From positions 65,402,142-65,466,141 of the forward strand of contig JAPWDM010000003.1 of assembly GCA_035578155.1 (NCBI GenBank): a stretch of 64,000 bases of DNA, in the 5' to 3' direction. The notes beneath the pieces were generated by a model that was given only the letters and a program-made list of their open reading frames with translations, did no database searches and had not been told where the DNA came from. The position numbers were made by a program, and so were the translations under genes. This stretch comes from Brachynemurus nebulosus (Eukaryota; Arthropoda; Insecta; Neuroptera; Myrmeleontidae). Below are positions 33,503 to 46,031 of this stretch, in pieces; within the stretch, counting starts at the first letter, position 1; each line of letters opens with the position of its first letter.

Positions 33503-35535
33503 GTTTACTTGCCCCAAAGAACAACAGATTTTTTTTTAGGTATAAGGGTGGTGTCACACTATGAGACAAACAATGGCCAACGTTGGAGAATATACGCCAA
33601 CATTTGCAAATAACCTAACTTTACCCACACAACGAAATTACAAGTAAACATCGGGTATACTTATTAAATAATTTCCTTTCTAAACAATTAAAGAAATTCG
33701 TGCTTTAGCATTTGAAATCAGAAATAAAATTTGTATGTACCTACACACAGTCTAAACAAATATATATACATACCGTTAGTACACGCGCAGAATAAAATTA
33801 CTGTTGATTTCTTTTCTTTATTAAATATACAATTATTCTATTATATTTTATTTCTTTGTTCTAAATATAAGATCGTGTATTTATTTGTTTTTGTTTAAAA
33901 CAAGAAGACGAACATTTCTACGGCGTCAATTCAATCTTTCAATTCAAACGTTTTGCAAAGGGGAGTAAATATTTATAAGTAGGTAACGTTACCGTAGAAT
34001 GGTGACGGGTGAACGTGGTCTTGGTATTCAAAGCCCCGATTATATTCTATTTCACAATGTTTATTTATAAATTTTAATTAATAAATACTGGCATTTTAAA
34101 TATTGTCGGAATTTCGTCTGAGACGATACACACAAATATTTATTTATAATTTTAATAATGCTGGTTTGACTTGGTTATTTTTTCTTTTAATTTAATTACT
34201 AATTTGGTAAAAGTTTCGATACTAGAGTTATGACGAGGGTTCCGCGCGGGTAAGTAAAATTTGGCTAATAATGTGAGTGCCAAAATTTTCATTATTCCTA
34301 TTTCTGAGTGTTATTTTCCTATTAGGCTGTATCCCAATTTTAAATTTGTAAATTAGAATAGCACATCAATTAAAAGTCCCTTTGCGATCCTTATTTTAAT
34401 TTGGCCGACCAAATATTTTGATTTTGGAAACCCAGTAATTTAAAAATCTCTCCAAGAAAGGGGTCAAACTAATACATTTTATCCAATAAAGTGACTGACA
34501 TATCTCTAATTAAGTATTTTAAAAATTAATAAAATTTCAAACAGCGATACAGATTCTAAAACTTTATGAATGGTTTACTGTTATATTTTATAGTTAATTA
34601 AAACGTAGTTGTATCATTCGAATCACTCAAAATGTTTATTACGCAATTAAAAAATATTGAAATTATGTAGTCAGCGAGTTAGGTAATCGCATCAAGTGAA
34701 ACAATTTTGAAATGAGATTCACACAATCAAAATTCAAACAAACAAACTGGTTTAAATCAAAATCGTACCATAAACTCGTCTGAATTTGCTATGGTATATA
34801 CAAAATCTGTAACCACGGAAATATTTCTTAAAAAATTATCACACGTAATGATTACAAAATTTTTTTCTTAGTTATAAAATTTTGTGGCGAAATGAACTTT
34901 ATTAAAGAGGTAGACTGTTTACAATGTTGTCTGATAAAAAGCACCTCGATTTATTTAACAAAAATTAGTGTTAAAAATTTTTAATAAAATGCAAATTACA
35001 TGTCTGAATAATTTTTATTTTAAATCAAAAAAAAAAAAAAAAAAATTACTTACCCCGAATTAATTTAAAAAATTGAAACTTTACCTGAAACAAAATATAT
35101 AAAGAGCTTTTATTACAAAATATGCTAATATTTTTAAAATTAACTTTTTTCCGTTCATATTTGGAAATTTTATATTTTTTTGATGGTTAATTTATTATTT
35201 ATTGTAAATACATTTTTTTTTATAAGCCAATTGAATGAAAGAAAAATATGATTTTTTAATTAAATTTGAAAATTTATATTTTCATTGAAAAATATGTAAA
35301 AAAGAAATAAATTTGTTAGGTAAATAAATCTTTTATAAACCAGGAATACTTATGTCGCAGCATTCCGTACAATCTAGTGAATTTTTTCAAGGAAATAACC
35401 TCATGTTACACAAAAAAATGTGTCTAATTCATTTTTTCTTATAAAATGGTGTTTACTGAATACTACTAATACAAAACTGATAACTTTTCTTAATGACGCT
35501 GGCATTGAATAAAAAAAAATAGTATTAGAATTTTA
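33503..35535. other. Long non-coding AT-rich spacer
   Basis: About 2 kb without a recognised gene or element. Contains an 18-nt A run at about 35027-35044. Nothing else to report. Confidence 0.5.
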
Positions 35536-36221
35536 AACTTCCCATTGGAAGTTATTGTAATGGATCCGATTTTACGAATTGCTAATTTGGACATATCTCC
35601 TCGAGGTTTCAAGGTCACTAGAATCCGAATCCATCGCTTTTAGCGTGATGTCTGTGTATGCGTTCGTTAGTTCGTTCGTTCGTTCGTGAATTTTTTTTCA
35701 TCTCGCATATCTCGAGAACAAATGACGATATCAACTCCGGACTAATTTCATTAGATGCGTAATTAAAAAATGAAGACCGGATAAAGTTTTTAGCAAATTC
35801 GGATTAGCGATTGGCTTTCTGTCATAAAAAAGATCGGAATTAACTTTATTAACATAACATAGATTATATGGATTTCTTACCATGTCTTGATTATATAATG
35901 CCCTAAGAACCTTCCTTGATGTTCGAAACCCAGTAAATTATTATAAAACTTAAAAAATAAATTTAAAAAAAAAAAGGAAAAGAAAAAAAACGAAATAAGA
36001 AACTTTTTGTGAAATATTTTTTGTCTCGCATATCTTGAGAACAAATGATGTTATCATTTGTTTGATAAGGGTGGAGCCCCCACCCTTAGGTACCGAAAGC
36101 GAAGCCCCCGGTGTGGTGCAAGGAGCAAAACGTCTATCGGGGGCCCAAGGGAGGAGTCCCCTGAATTAAAAAAAAATTATTCATGTGCAAAATAGTCTTT
36201 AAGGGCATCCAATGGGAAGTT
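35536..36221. mobile_element. Element with AACTTCCCATTGGA inverted ends and GC-rich core
   Basis: AACTTCCCATTGGA (35536-35549) and TCCAATGGGAAGTT (36208-36221) are perfect 14-bp inverted repeats. Inside are a (GTTC)n tract near 35660, two copies of CTCGCATATCT(C/T)GAGAACAA about 300 bp apart, and a GC-rich segment at 36066-36170. No target duplication is obvious, so the class is uncertain. Confidence 0.55.
36066..36170 (+). repeat. GC-rich hairpin-forming segment
   Basis: AAGGGTGG-AGCCC-CCACCCTT is an 8-bp perfect stem, followed by GAAGCCCCCGGTGTGGTGCA and CGGGGGCCC, which can pair with the CCCCCG word. It is by far the most GC-rich 100 bp in the neighbourhood. It could be the structured end of a transposable element. 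Confidence 0.5.
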
Positions 36222-37414
36222 GACAGTGTGGGTAGAGCTGTCTCTCCAAATGTTTTTTATTTTACAGACGATTGAAAAACCAGTTTACATAGTAAAATGT
36301 TTCAAAAATTATTATTTCTAATATGATATTTGCCATCGTTTGGATACGATTCTGTAATACCAAGAGGTCAAACTAGAATGTCTACCAAACTGTGCCCACT
36401 GTAATCAATGGGTGACGTAACACAGTACACATACAACGAAAACACACGATGTATGGACACGAATATACCAATGAGTTAGTAATATATTTTGATGGTGATA
36501 TATGCAGTACGCATACATATACTATCATGGCCGACCTAGGTTATCACCAGTCAACAATTAAAAATAAATTTATTTATTTTAAGAAACATATCCCTTTATT
36601 TTGAGAAATTTTTTTCAATAGAATTTTTACACTTAAATACGACACACTTCATATTTTTTTCTGTTTAAATTTCACGAGTTGATTAAAGAAACATGATTTT
36701 TATTTTGACGTGAACACCACGGCAGTCCGTAACAGACTAAAGCAGTGGTGGTGTAAATTGCTACTTACTGCAACTTTAAGATTTCACTTTTTTATACGTA
36801 ATAGGCTTGATCTGTCTCATCTGTGTGTAATACACTCTACAAAAATTTCGTTTTCCGTGTTCAAAATTAGTTACCGTCGCGTCGTAACTTTTTTGGCGAG
36901 GGAAAATACGGGAAAAAAACTAATATCTCGATACATTTTTCGAATGAATAATTCCGTTTGAAACAAAATAACAAATTGGACAGCATCAGACACATTGTGA
37001 AAACACAATTGACTTTCATTGACAATTTTTTCCAATATATTTACAAACATCCTGGGAGTATTTTAATATTGGAAAACACCTGCTCGTGTCTATGTACAAT
37101 CATAAATTCCTAGAAACATTTCAACAACCTGACGCTCACAGGATCCACCCGACCGATGCACATACATATGTAATAAAATGTTTTGTATATGTGAACGAAC
37201 GTCTTCAAGAAGTTTCAGTCAGAAGGTTAACACAACATAATGCTAACGTAACAAAAAAAGCAAGAGAAACCTATACCGGAGGAAATTGTATTGAAATAAA
37301 TATTCGAAAAGCTTCTTGTGATAGGTTATTTTCACGGCTTAACGTGTACTGTGATGGTAAAAATTTGCGAAACTCAAATTAGAACCAAAGTTCATATTGG
37401 GACCGACTAAGGAC
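36222..37414. other. Non-coding spacer with two unassigned frames
   Basis: Plus-strand frames at 36710-36961 (83 codons) and 37086-37382 (98 codons) have mixed composition but no domain I recognise, no clear splice context and no neighbouring exon. I leave them uncalled. Confidence 0.4.
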
Positions 37415-37685
37415 TTTCTGAAAGAAAATTTTTTTTGAGATTTTGAGCATCGGACGTGTTTAAACTAAAGAACTCATCCAAGCGTTTGTGATTTTCAACG
37501 TTTTTACCGAATTCCGTAAAAAGTCGATGTTTTGTTCGAGAGTTATCGTGTGTCATTTTAGGCTTCTAAGGACCTCGAAAGAAATTTCTATCGTAGTCCC
37601 GGACTCAAGTCGCACCATAATAGTGGCTATAATATCTGAATTTTCGATTCGATTTTAAAATTGACTAAATTTCGTTCAAGTTTCA
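37415..37685 (-). repeat. Repeat family B, copy 4 (partial)
   Basis: The minus strand carries GACTTGAGTCCGGGACTACG, GATAGAAATTTCTTTCGAGG, TTAGAAGCCTAAAATGACAC and CGATAACTCTCGAAC in the family order. The closing GATGCTGCGACAGGGG part is missing. This copy is the clearest for the middle segment. Confidence 0.65.
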
Positions 37686-38225
37686 TGTTGCTTAGAAAAA
37701 CCCATCATGGTGAAAAATGTTTTATATGGCAAAATAGATGTACTCTTATGAAAACAGAATACTTTTGTATATGAAGACATGAGTGGATGATGGTGTTATG
37801 TAACATTTTTTATAATTTTACAGTAGAAGCGTTTAAAAGTTTTTATTTACATATACGTTCCATGCAATAACACATGTTTATTATTGAATTTCTACAAAAT
37901 TATTGGACCTAATAAAACTAAATTTTAATAGGTATATGAGACTTCGGCATAAAATATTTCAAAATTTGGCAAAAAATGAATTTTTGAAAAAATGTTTCAT
38001 CCACTTTCATCCACTTATGTCTTCATATATTTTACTAAAACTTGCTGCTAAAAGTCTAAAATTCTGCACAGTAAACGGGCAAATGCAAAATTTTGAAATG
38101 ACTAGAAAAAGTATTATTAAAAATTAATTTTTTGGAACAAACGGATTACTAACCTAAAATCTGGTGAAATCTGGCAACGTTGCCACGTTAAATGAGACAT
38201 GGCAGGAGATTCAAAAATAAAATCA

Positions 38226-39171
38226 TAGAGTGAATGCGGGAGAGATGCCGCACATTTTGAAAACACTTGATAATTCTTAACGTATGAATTTAATTGATTT
38301 GAAATTTGGTACAAAATAAATGTAAACATTGTTCTTTGAAATTATTATAAACAATTTTAAATTTTGAGTTATAAAGGATTCATAATTAACAATTTTGTAG
38401 AGCCTGCAAAGCGGCGTCTCTCCCACACCTATGGGAGAGATGCCGCATCAAAGAAGGTGAGACGCCGCATAGTTCATATTAAAAATTTTCAATTTTACAC
38501 AGATCTCCATACATGATGCATGCCATATGTAACCATTTTTAGCACTTTATACATTTTAATCAATCAACTTTTTTTTTGTTTCTGAGTACTTTTCAAAACA
38601 TTCAATACACAGACAATCATCATTATTTTCGTTATCTTCACTTATATGAGGGCTCTTCCTGATCCATTAATGGATCTTTTATACTTACGTGGCATAATTT
38701 ACAGTCCAAAAAAAAAATTGCATAATTAAGCTATATAAGTCTATGTTTTTAACATGCAATATGATGCGGCATCTATATATAGGTACCAACTTTAAATGCG
38801 GCATCTCTTCTTTTTTTGGGATAGATGCCGCATGTTGCTATAGCAAGCATAGTGCGGAATTTCAACCTAAAATTTTATACAGTACTTTTATAATATACCT
38901 AAATTAATAAGAAAACTCATTTTCATTAAAACAGTGAAATATACATTCTTAAATTCTAATGAATTAAATGCTTGATAAAATATTACGTTAAAAAAAATAC
39001 TTTTCAATAATAAAAAGTTGGATAATTACTAAACTGATGGACTAATCATAAATGTTGCCATATACAGCTTAAATAAGTAACTTATTTTAAACATATAATC
39101 CATTAATGGCGCTATCTATCAATCAACGGACGAACTATGGCTACTGCGGCATCTCTCCCGCACTTACCCTA
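38226..39171. mobile_element. TA-flanked element with 27-bp ends and repeated GATGCCGCA motifs
   Basis: The left end TAGAGTGAATGCGGGAGAGA and the right end in reverse complement TAGGGTAAGTGCGGGAGAGA agree at 24 of 27 bases including TA. GATGCCGCAT or its complement appears repeatedly inside (about 38411, 38449, 38463, 38764, 38798, 38824). Such repeats at both ends and in the middle look like transposase-binding sites. No coding frame. Tc1/mariner-type placement rests on TA only. Confidence 0.7.
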
Positions 39172-39750
39172 TTATATAACTTACAAAATTGTAAATTCGG
39201 TACAAAAAATTTTTGCAAAAATCACAGATTTTTAATAACTGTACGCTCATTCACACTCTCTCCGATATGTCTCCAGAATTTTTGCCACAACTGTACTGCT
39301 GCTTGTATAAACGTGTTGCTACAATACTTTCTATATTCTAGCTATACATACTAGATATGTCTATCTTTCTCCTCAGGTCTGTTATCACGTTCGCTCATAT
39401 TATCATTGAGCGAAAAATATAGTTTACATTCTTTTTGTGCGCTTTGAGATTGTTGAGGTGTTTGTGTTGTGCTGTTGTTGGTATTTTCCATTTTGTTATT
39501 GGCTGTATCAATTTTAATATTTACTTGAGAATTTTATTTGATAGAAATTTTTTTTATGTTTTTCTGTTTTGTCGTTGTGTTATCACATTCAGTTGCCCGT
39601 AAGTGGTAAGATGACCTTATTTTTTCTATTCGATAGTTTTCATCGAAAAGTAGGATTACCGAGAAAAAAGGGACTCGGACATTTTAATTAAATTGTTGAA
39701 ATATAATAAAAAAAAAATTGAAATATTGTTTTCTAGTATCTGTAATCGAA
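39172..39750. other. Non-coding spacer
   Basis: T- and G-rich on the plus strand between about 39420 and 39590. No gene or element ends recognised. Confidence 0.5.
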
Positions 39751-39753
39751 TAT

Positions 39754-39930
39754 TATATAGATTCGAAAGTGGGTTTGTATTGTAGAATTACGCCTCAACG
39801 GTTTAACCAATCGATTTGAAAGTTTGTACCGAGCCACAGAAATAGCTGGAAGGGTGAAGAAGGGCGTAGGTCACATTTTATTCTGGGCAAAAATGTTTTA
39901 ATTGTAGATTTCGCGGGCGAAGTCTCTAGT
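39754..39930 (+). mobile_element. Helitron-like non-autonomous fragment
   Basis: The right end TTCGCGGGCGAAGTCTCTAG followed by T resembles the hairpin-plus-CTAGT tails of arthropod Helitrons (…GCGGGCGAAGCCGCGGGC…CTAGT), here with a decayed hairpin. Upstream, CAACGGTTTAACCAATCGAT is a typical internal phrase of such elements. Start is approximate and no Rep/helicase sequence is present. Confidence 0.45.
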
Positions 39931-41070
39931 AAAAAAAACAGTAACATTATAAAAACGACTGCGCCAGTTAACAAAAAAAATCGACCAAAAATGCGAAAGA
40001 CTGGCACAATTAGAGTTCTGGACTGTATGCAGCCCTAATAGACCAACAGCCCAAATAGATAAACTTTTTTATGTACCTTTGCATATTTAAATCTAATGCA
40101 AATTTCTTGTGATAACTGAAAAATGCATGAATTGTTTGTTCCACATTTTTTTGTTATTTAAAATATTACACTGTCGAAAATAATATATTGTACAATAAGC
40201 TTTTCCCACGTATTTTCACGTATTCACACTATACTTTTTCTACGAGTACATTCTTTTTCGTAAAATTTAACATAAATAATTAAAATAAAATTTAAGTAGT
40301 AAAAATTTTTTAAATTTATAATGTGAGTGGAAAGGTGTTCAAATATTTGCCAAAGCATACTTTGAAACTATGAAAACAATAATAAATAATCAACAGACCT
40401 ATGTATATTAGTAGTATTATTTCTATATATTATACATATATATATATATTAAACACAGAGCACTGAATCGAACATATTAACATATGTTTCCTAGAGATAC
40501 CACAGGCATTCAATTTTGAAGCATGACTCCATTTTAGTAAGCCCAACTTGTAACCACGGAGACTTGTTTATAAATATTAGATAAACCATTAAATTACTGG
40601 TTTGACCGCCATTAAAGTAATCCGATCAGTCAATTTTTTTGCTTCAATTTCTTAATGTATTTGTAATACACAGCATTCTCTCTAGTCGATTCTCTCCTCA
40701 ATGATATTAAACTAACGGAACAGCCTACTTTTTTTATTATATTAAGGCGTGGGAAATAATTTCCCACTGTATTTCCGCACAGTGTGGGCAACTGTTAACT
40801 TTTACATATAGTTAGCCGTGCACAAAATGTTACTTTTAATAGTAGGAGTAGAAAAAAATTCATTGCTTCCTAGTAATTATGATTCAATATCAACTGGCAC
40901 TATTAAAATCAAAATTTTAGCTTTAGACTCCTAACATATCAGTGGCGAACGGTTATTTCTAGCAAATTTTGAGCTATATCACTAAGACTACTGAACCAAA
41001 ACGTATAAAAAAATATTTCTAGTATCCCTAGAGGTAGCTCTTTTATACGATATATACCACATACGATATA
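39931..41070. other. Non-coding spacer
   Basis: TTAAGGCGTGGGAAATAATT near 40744 contains a small hairpin (GTGGGAAATAATTTCCCAC) and another TTAAGG start without a partner. A short TA-rich tract lies near 40435-40450. CAGTGGCGAACGG near 40941 resembles a lone hAT end. Confidence 0.45.
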
Positions 41071-41690
41071 TTAAGGGGAGATTCGCTAAAAAAAAAAAAA
41101 GAAATCGATTTTTTTTCTTTATAATTATGTTCCTTGAGGTGTTAGAAATATTCTCCCAAAATTTTATTTTAAAAACGTGAAAAATCAATAAGTTATGGGC
41201 ATTTTAGTGCATGCACTTTACTATAATTTAAAAAAAAATTCTTTTAATGCTTTTTTCTCGAAAGTACGTTTTTTGATATGGTTCCTCATGTATCTCAAAA
41301 ACTATTTGAGATATCGACATAAATTAAAGTGCATATTATTCCTCGATGCCGTCATTTTGACAGAAATTAGGATCTTTTGGTTCCGTAATATATTTTCAAA
41401 ATGGCGGCTGTTTATTGTCCAGAAAATTAATTTTCAAAATGCGATTTCTCGCTGGTTTTGTATTTTTTTTTTGAGATCCCAGTTAGTGCCATAAATGTAT
41501 ACATATATATTTTCAGAAAATTCTTGATTTTTTCCTTTTGGTTCACTGAGAATTTCAGAACGCGAGGAACCATCATAAGATAGAAAAATCTCACAGTGTC
41601 GACTTCAAAGTCATTTATACTCAGCTCATTTTTGAATTTAAAAAAAAAATTAGTTATTTAATAAAATATTTATTTGTATAAAAAAAAAAA
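41071..41690 (+). mobile_element. TTAA element family C, copy 2 (right end lost)
   Basis: The intact left end TTAAGGGGAGATTCGC is followed by sequence collinear with copy 1 through GTGTCGACTTCAAAGTCATT and TATACTCAGCTCATTT. The right terminus is replaced by A-rich sequence and the motif at 41697-41770. The copy shows what is missing from the left of copy 1. Confidence 0.75.
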
Positions 41691-41696
41691 AAAAAA

Positions 41697-41770
41697 CTGT
41701 GACAGACGGATATATGGGGTGATCGTATAAAGATTCCGTTTTTCATTTTAACGTACGGAACCCTACAGAA
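41697..41770 (-). repeat. GGTTCCGTACGTT repeat of a type abundant in other insects
   Basis: On the minus strand, GGGTTCCGTACGTTAAAATG leads into AAACGGAATCTTTATACGAT and ends near CCGTCTGTCACAG. This order (GGTTCCGTACC…AAACGGAACCCTTATAGGATCAC…GTCTGTC) is, from my recollection, a widespread interspersed repeat in Lepidoptera. Identity here is only partial. Confidence 0.4.
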
Positions 41771-42459
41771 ATTCTTTACTATCACACAATTTTAATTGTT
41801 AGAAATTCCAAGGGAAAAATTTCACAGGAAATTCTTCAACTTTGAAAAGTGGCGTTCAATATCGCCCTCTAGAAAAAGTCAACACATTCGTATACGCTTC
41901 CAATTCACACAACCAGCAATTCGAAAACTTTTCGGAAACAAAACAACTTTCTCCCGTACCTATACAATATTATCTCGAAATAAGTTAATTCACTTAAATT
42001 GCAACATCCACTAGAAATGTCTTCTACTACACACATAGTATATATAGCGAAAATGATAATTAGATTATGTCGATCTCCTGTACACGTACAGGAGGCTCTG
42101 GCAACGATGTAGATGGCGCACCAGGCGGGCAGGAAACCGATTAACGCAATACAATCATAATACCATTTAAATCCAAACAATAATAAAGATTAATACTGTG
42201 CTAGTGTGTAGTCCTCTACTAACACGAATAAGTAGTAACCAATCGTAGGTAAGCGGGTGGATAACACAACCAAACTCGAACCGAACTCGAACCCGAAACC
42301 AGTGAACCAAAACTACTGTAGTAGTAACAAATGTAATTTAATACTTTAATGCGGTAATAATAATGCTCTGGTTATAGAGTTGTAGATACCTAACCGATAC
42401 AAATGTACGAGTAGTAGGTACTGGCTGTCTGGAAATAGATGCATCATTGTGGAATTCGT
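41771..42459. other. Non-coding spacer
   Basis: Overlapping frames on both strands at 41796-42180 have no recognised domain. No element ends found. Confidence 0.5.
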
Positions 42460-43316
42460 TTAAAGACAGGGTAAGGTTAATTCGTACAAAAAAAGGCATG
42501 TTTTTGTTATTTTTTTGTGACGACACAGTTAAAATCTCTTTATTAAAACCAGTGGTATATTAAAGTATAACATTCGAAGAATATTCTGTAAAATTTTCAC
42601 GAAAAAATATTAAAAAATACAGTAATGGCAGCAATTATTCCGGACGTGTCTCGGAAAAAAGTAGAATTGCGGTGCCCCTCATAACTTGCTGCTGGATCAT
42701 CCGAAATAAAAAAAATTAAAGTTCATTCGTTAGATAACAGTTTTCCTCAGGTAACGCTGGGAGGGTTTTTCGAAATTTCAATTTTTCACTTTTTTGGAAC
42801 ACTTAGAACGGAAAAACACGATTTTTGCGAAAAAAATTGGCTAATTTGTTATTGTAAAATAAAAATTATTAACAAATTTGAAAAAAAGTCTCCAGCGTTA
42901 CCTGGTAAATTATGTACAGAAATAGTGTTCAAAATTTCAAATAGATCGGTGCTGTAATTTTGAAGTTATGAGGGGCACCGACTTTGAAAACGTGAGCTGT
43001 GGGGAAAACGCTTGAAAGTTTTGAACACTTAAAAATTCTTGTATAAAACTGATATAGAATACTTACTGCTAAACTAAATTTTGTACCCTACATTGACAAA
43101 ATATACAGTACAGGTGTAAACACGTTAGTACTTCCATTGAAATTTCTATAACAGAGAGAGAGAGATATAGAGAGCGAAACATCTGCCAGGTAACAACAAA
43201 GATGCTTATAACTTCGTCAATTTTGCTCCAATCAACTTGAAATTTTGAGACAATATTCTTGAGATATTATGCCAAAAATGCAAAAAAATTATTTTAATAC
43301 CTTACCCTTCCCTTAA
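42460..43316 (+). mobile_element. TTAA element family G, copy 2 (complete)
   Basis: TTAAAGACAGGGTAAGGTT at the left and, in reverse complement, TTAAGGGAAGGGTAAGGTA at the right: TTAA on both sides and a shared GGGTAAGGT. The interior matches copy 1 with GGTGCCCCTCATAACTTG, GGATCATCCGAAAT and AACTTGAAATTTTGA. An AG-rich tract near 43155-43175 is private to this copy. Confidence 0.75.
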
Positions 43317-44834
43317 TAGAAAAGGATATATATTGTGGGGCGTTGGTTGAAAAGTCGCTGGTTCTTGTTTTGTTGAAAATAGTTTCCCACAAATACATAC
43401 AAACTTCGATAGCTTAAATTGTTTTTGATTAACGAAGGACCACCCCTTTGTGGGGAATAAAACACAATATTGATGTATATTAAACACGTTACGACGTATA
43501 ATTAATAAGTTTATTCTTGAATTACAACAAAATAGAAAATGCTTCCTAAGTAGGTAATGATTAAGCACAGATAATAACGGTTAAATGTACAACATGTCTT
43601 TTTGGTGGTCTTTGCTCATCTGACTATTTTGATAGGTTCGCAATAAGATCACACCACGGGAACAACTCGCTCGCTTCGCGCAGCATAGAAGACAGCACTT
43701 GATTGCTAGCTGCGTGAATGTGTACATATAGGCAGGTGATGGCACTCGGTGTACATACAATTGAATTAGAAAACAAATACATTTTTGATTGCAAATACCG
43801 AGCCCCAACATATATATTAACGGACGTACTGTATCAAAGGAAGAAATCTATAATAAAACTGTATTAAGATGATTGATGCATTAGAGCATTCTAACCATTA
43901 ATAAATGATTTTCCAATGTGTTTTATGTTAGTATTTTGACGTAAGAGAGAGATAAACATTTTTAAAATATGACTAATGGGGAAAATCCCTAAAACGTATC
44001 GAAAAGCTGCCCTTAATCGAATAAATATCTACCTTAAATGATACAAAAATTTATTTAAAAAAAAAGAAACGTTCTCTTTAGGAACAAACAATGAAATACT
44101 TAGGACTCATACCAAATTTCAAATTTCCAACACTAATAGACATACTCCAACAATAATTATGATTACATCTGAAATTTGGAATAAGTCCCTAAAAACGTTT
44201 TTAACGTTAAAACGTAAAAATAAACGAAAAGAGTTTTCGGCAAAAATTTTATAATAAACTAATTTCAATAGCAAATTTACTAGTTACTTGAGCTCTAACA
44301 CGCCAATCATTTTAATATATTATTTTGTAATATTGCAAAGAATTTCTGACAACAAATACATTTACACAATTTCGGAAGTGGGTTATACAATACTGAGAGG
44401 ATTCAAGTTAATGGAATTATTTATGAAGTGTATAATTATTTACTGTAAAGATAAAAATTGGTTAATCACTAAGAAATTTGGATTTCTTCACATTTTGAAG
44501 ACTCGCTGGGCGTGGCGCTTCTTTTCATATCGGAATAAAAAGTTCTCGAATATAACCGAATAATGACAGAAAAGACTACATATTATGTAATTACTAGTGA
44601 AAAACTGGATTACATCTATTTAAATATACAAACGACTAGAAGTTATCCAACCGTAAAATATGACAATTCTGAAAATCCAGCGAAAATTTTCAAAATTCAT
44701 ACACACGAAAAAGAATTTGTTTTTTGTCAACACAGTAGTAGCTGGTTTGTACAAATTAAATATTTAACAGTATCCTCCGTGTACATATTATAAATGTATA
44801 CGTCAACGGCCGATCGTAAAATCAGGCAAATCTT
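43317..44834. other. Spacer with two abutting unassigned frames
   Basis: Plus-strand frames at 44288-44563 (91 codons) and 44563-44793 (76 codons) overlap as TAATG. Their composition is AT-driven (Ile, Lys, Tyr, Phe), no family is recognised, and frames of this length are expected by chance in DNA this AT-rich. No other structure noted. Confidence 0.4.
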
Positions 44835-45548
44835 CGAAAGAAACTGTGTTTCATTGTTTGACTCGAAAACTTTATTTTTGGGGAGTATTGCTATAAACAT
44901 CTAACAAAGAAAGGTATCCAACTGTATCTCTCAAAAATTTTTGAAACTTTGGTAGATTATAGATCTTACTAGAGGTAATCACGAGCCATATTTCGTTCGT
45001 GCCCATAAGCGGTTTAAGGGGGTGAAATTCACCCCTGAAAATTTGAGTTTTTTTTTAAATTTTCTTAAATATCTTGGAAATGGTAAGAGCTTTGATAGAG
45101 AAACTATATATATTTTTAAATGGCACTTTAAGATCTTTATTATGATACCAAAATTAAAGTTATAAAATCATTGGGGTTTCATCCCCCACCCCCAACCCCT
45201 AACTTTATCAGGTATATTTTGGTAAAAGAGGAGGCTGTTATGTGTAAATAAAAGAATTTTTAATTAATATATTTTACATCATACCAGTTTATTTCTTTTT
45301 GCATAAATACACCCTTTGGGAATACACACTTGGGAAAAATTTTAACTTTTTGATTTAATAATGAGCAAAAATATGGTCAAAAAATCTCGTATTTTAGTAA
45401 TAAATTGTTACAAACTTACTTTAATTATTACTTTAAAGTACATAGTTTATAAAGAAAAAATACACTGCAATCCCCCCCCCCCCCCATGATACCTTTCCTT
45501 GTAAGTCGAAAAAATCAAGTTTCAAACAATGAAATACAGTTTCTTTCG
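44835..45548. mobile_element. Element with 27-bp ends, about 714 bp
   Basis: CGAAAGAAACTGTGTTTCAT on the left (continuing TGTTTGA) and its inverse at 45522-45548 differ at one base in 27. A second, inner inverted pair is GAAAGGTATC (about 44910) and GATACCTTTCC (about 45489). No target duplication is clear. The interior includes a 14-C run at 45472-45485 and a GTTTCATCCCCCACCCCCAA segment. No gene. Confidence 0.6.
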
Positions 45549-45761
45549 TATCTTTTTCCGTACAATTGAGTGGTGTAATTAGTTACATCAGTATTACTGA
45601 AAAATCCATTGTTGTATGAGTAATTTTTTGTTATTTATTGGTTTTTCTTTTGTATTTTTGAGCATGTTCTTAAATGAAACTACTAATTTTTTTTTTATTT
45701 TACCAAAAAGTACATGTCAAGCCGAAAAAAATGAGCACCGGCAGAATTCTGTACGATGATT

Positions 45762-46031
45762 ATAATTTTTCATCCTTTGGGGACCCCCCAAATGAGCCCA
45801 AACTATTTTTGTGGAAATGAGAAGTATAAAACGAAATAAAGAAAAAAACAAAAAAATTCGCATTTTTCTCCGAAATTTTCAGGTTATTTTAAAAAGTGAC
45901 CTCTACAAAAGTTGTAAATTTTTGCATGATCTACAACGTTTGTTAAGGATAATTTTTCTTTTGACTTCGACTTTCGCCGGAAATTGCAAAAATATAATTT
46001 TTCATCCTTTGGGGACCCCCCAAATGAGCCC
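45762..46031 (+). repeat. 38-bp perfect direct repeat, 232 bp apart
   Basis: ATAATTTTTCATCCTTTGGG continuing into GACCCCCCAAATGAGCCC occurs at 45762-45799 and again, identically, at 45994-46031. TTTGGGG-A-CCCCCCAAA within it can form a stem. Such spaced identical blocks could be subterminal parts of a transposon or a local duplication. Confidence 0.75.

Noticed and set aside
38226..39171. GATGCCGCA repeats considered as a bacterial-type operator array or horizontal segment
   Set aside because: They lie within 27-bp transposon-like inverted ends flanked by TA, so a MITE is the simpler reading.
44288..44793. Two same-strand frames overlapping as TAATG, like translationally coupled genes
   Set aside because: Lengths are within chance for DNA this AT-rich, composition is AT-driven, and such coupling is not expected in an animal genome.
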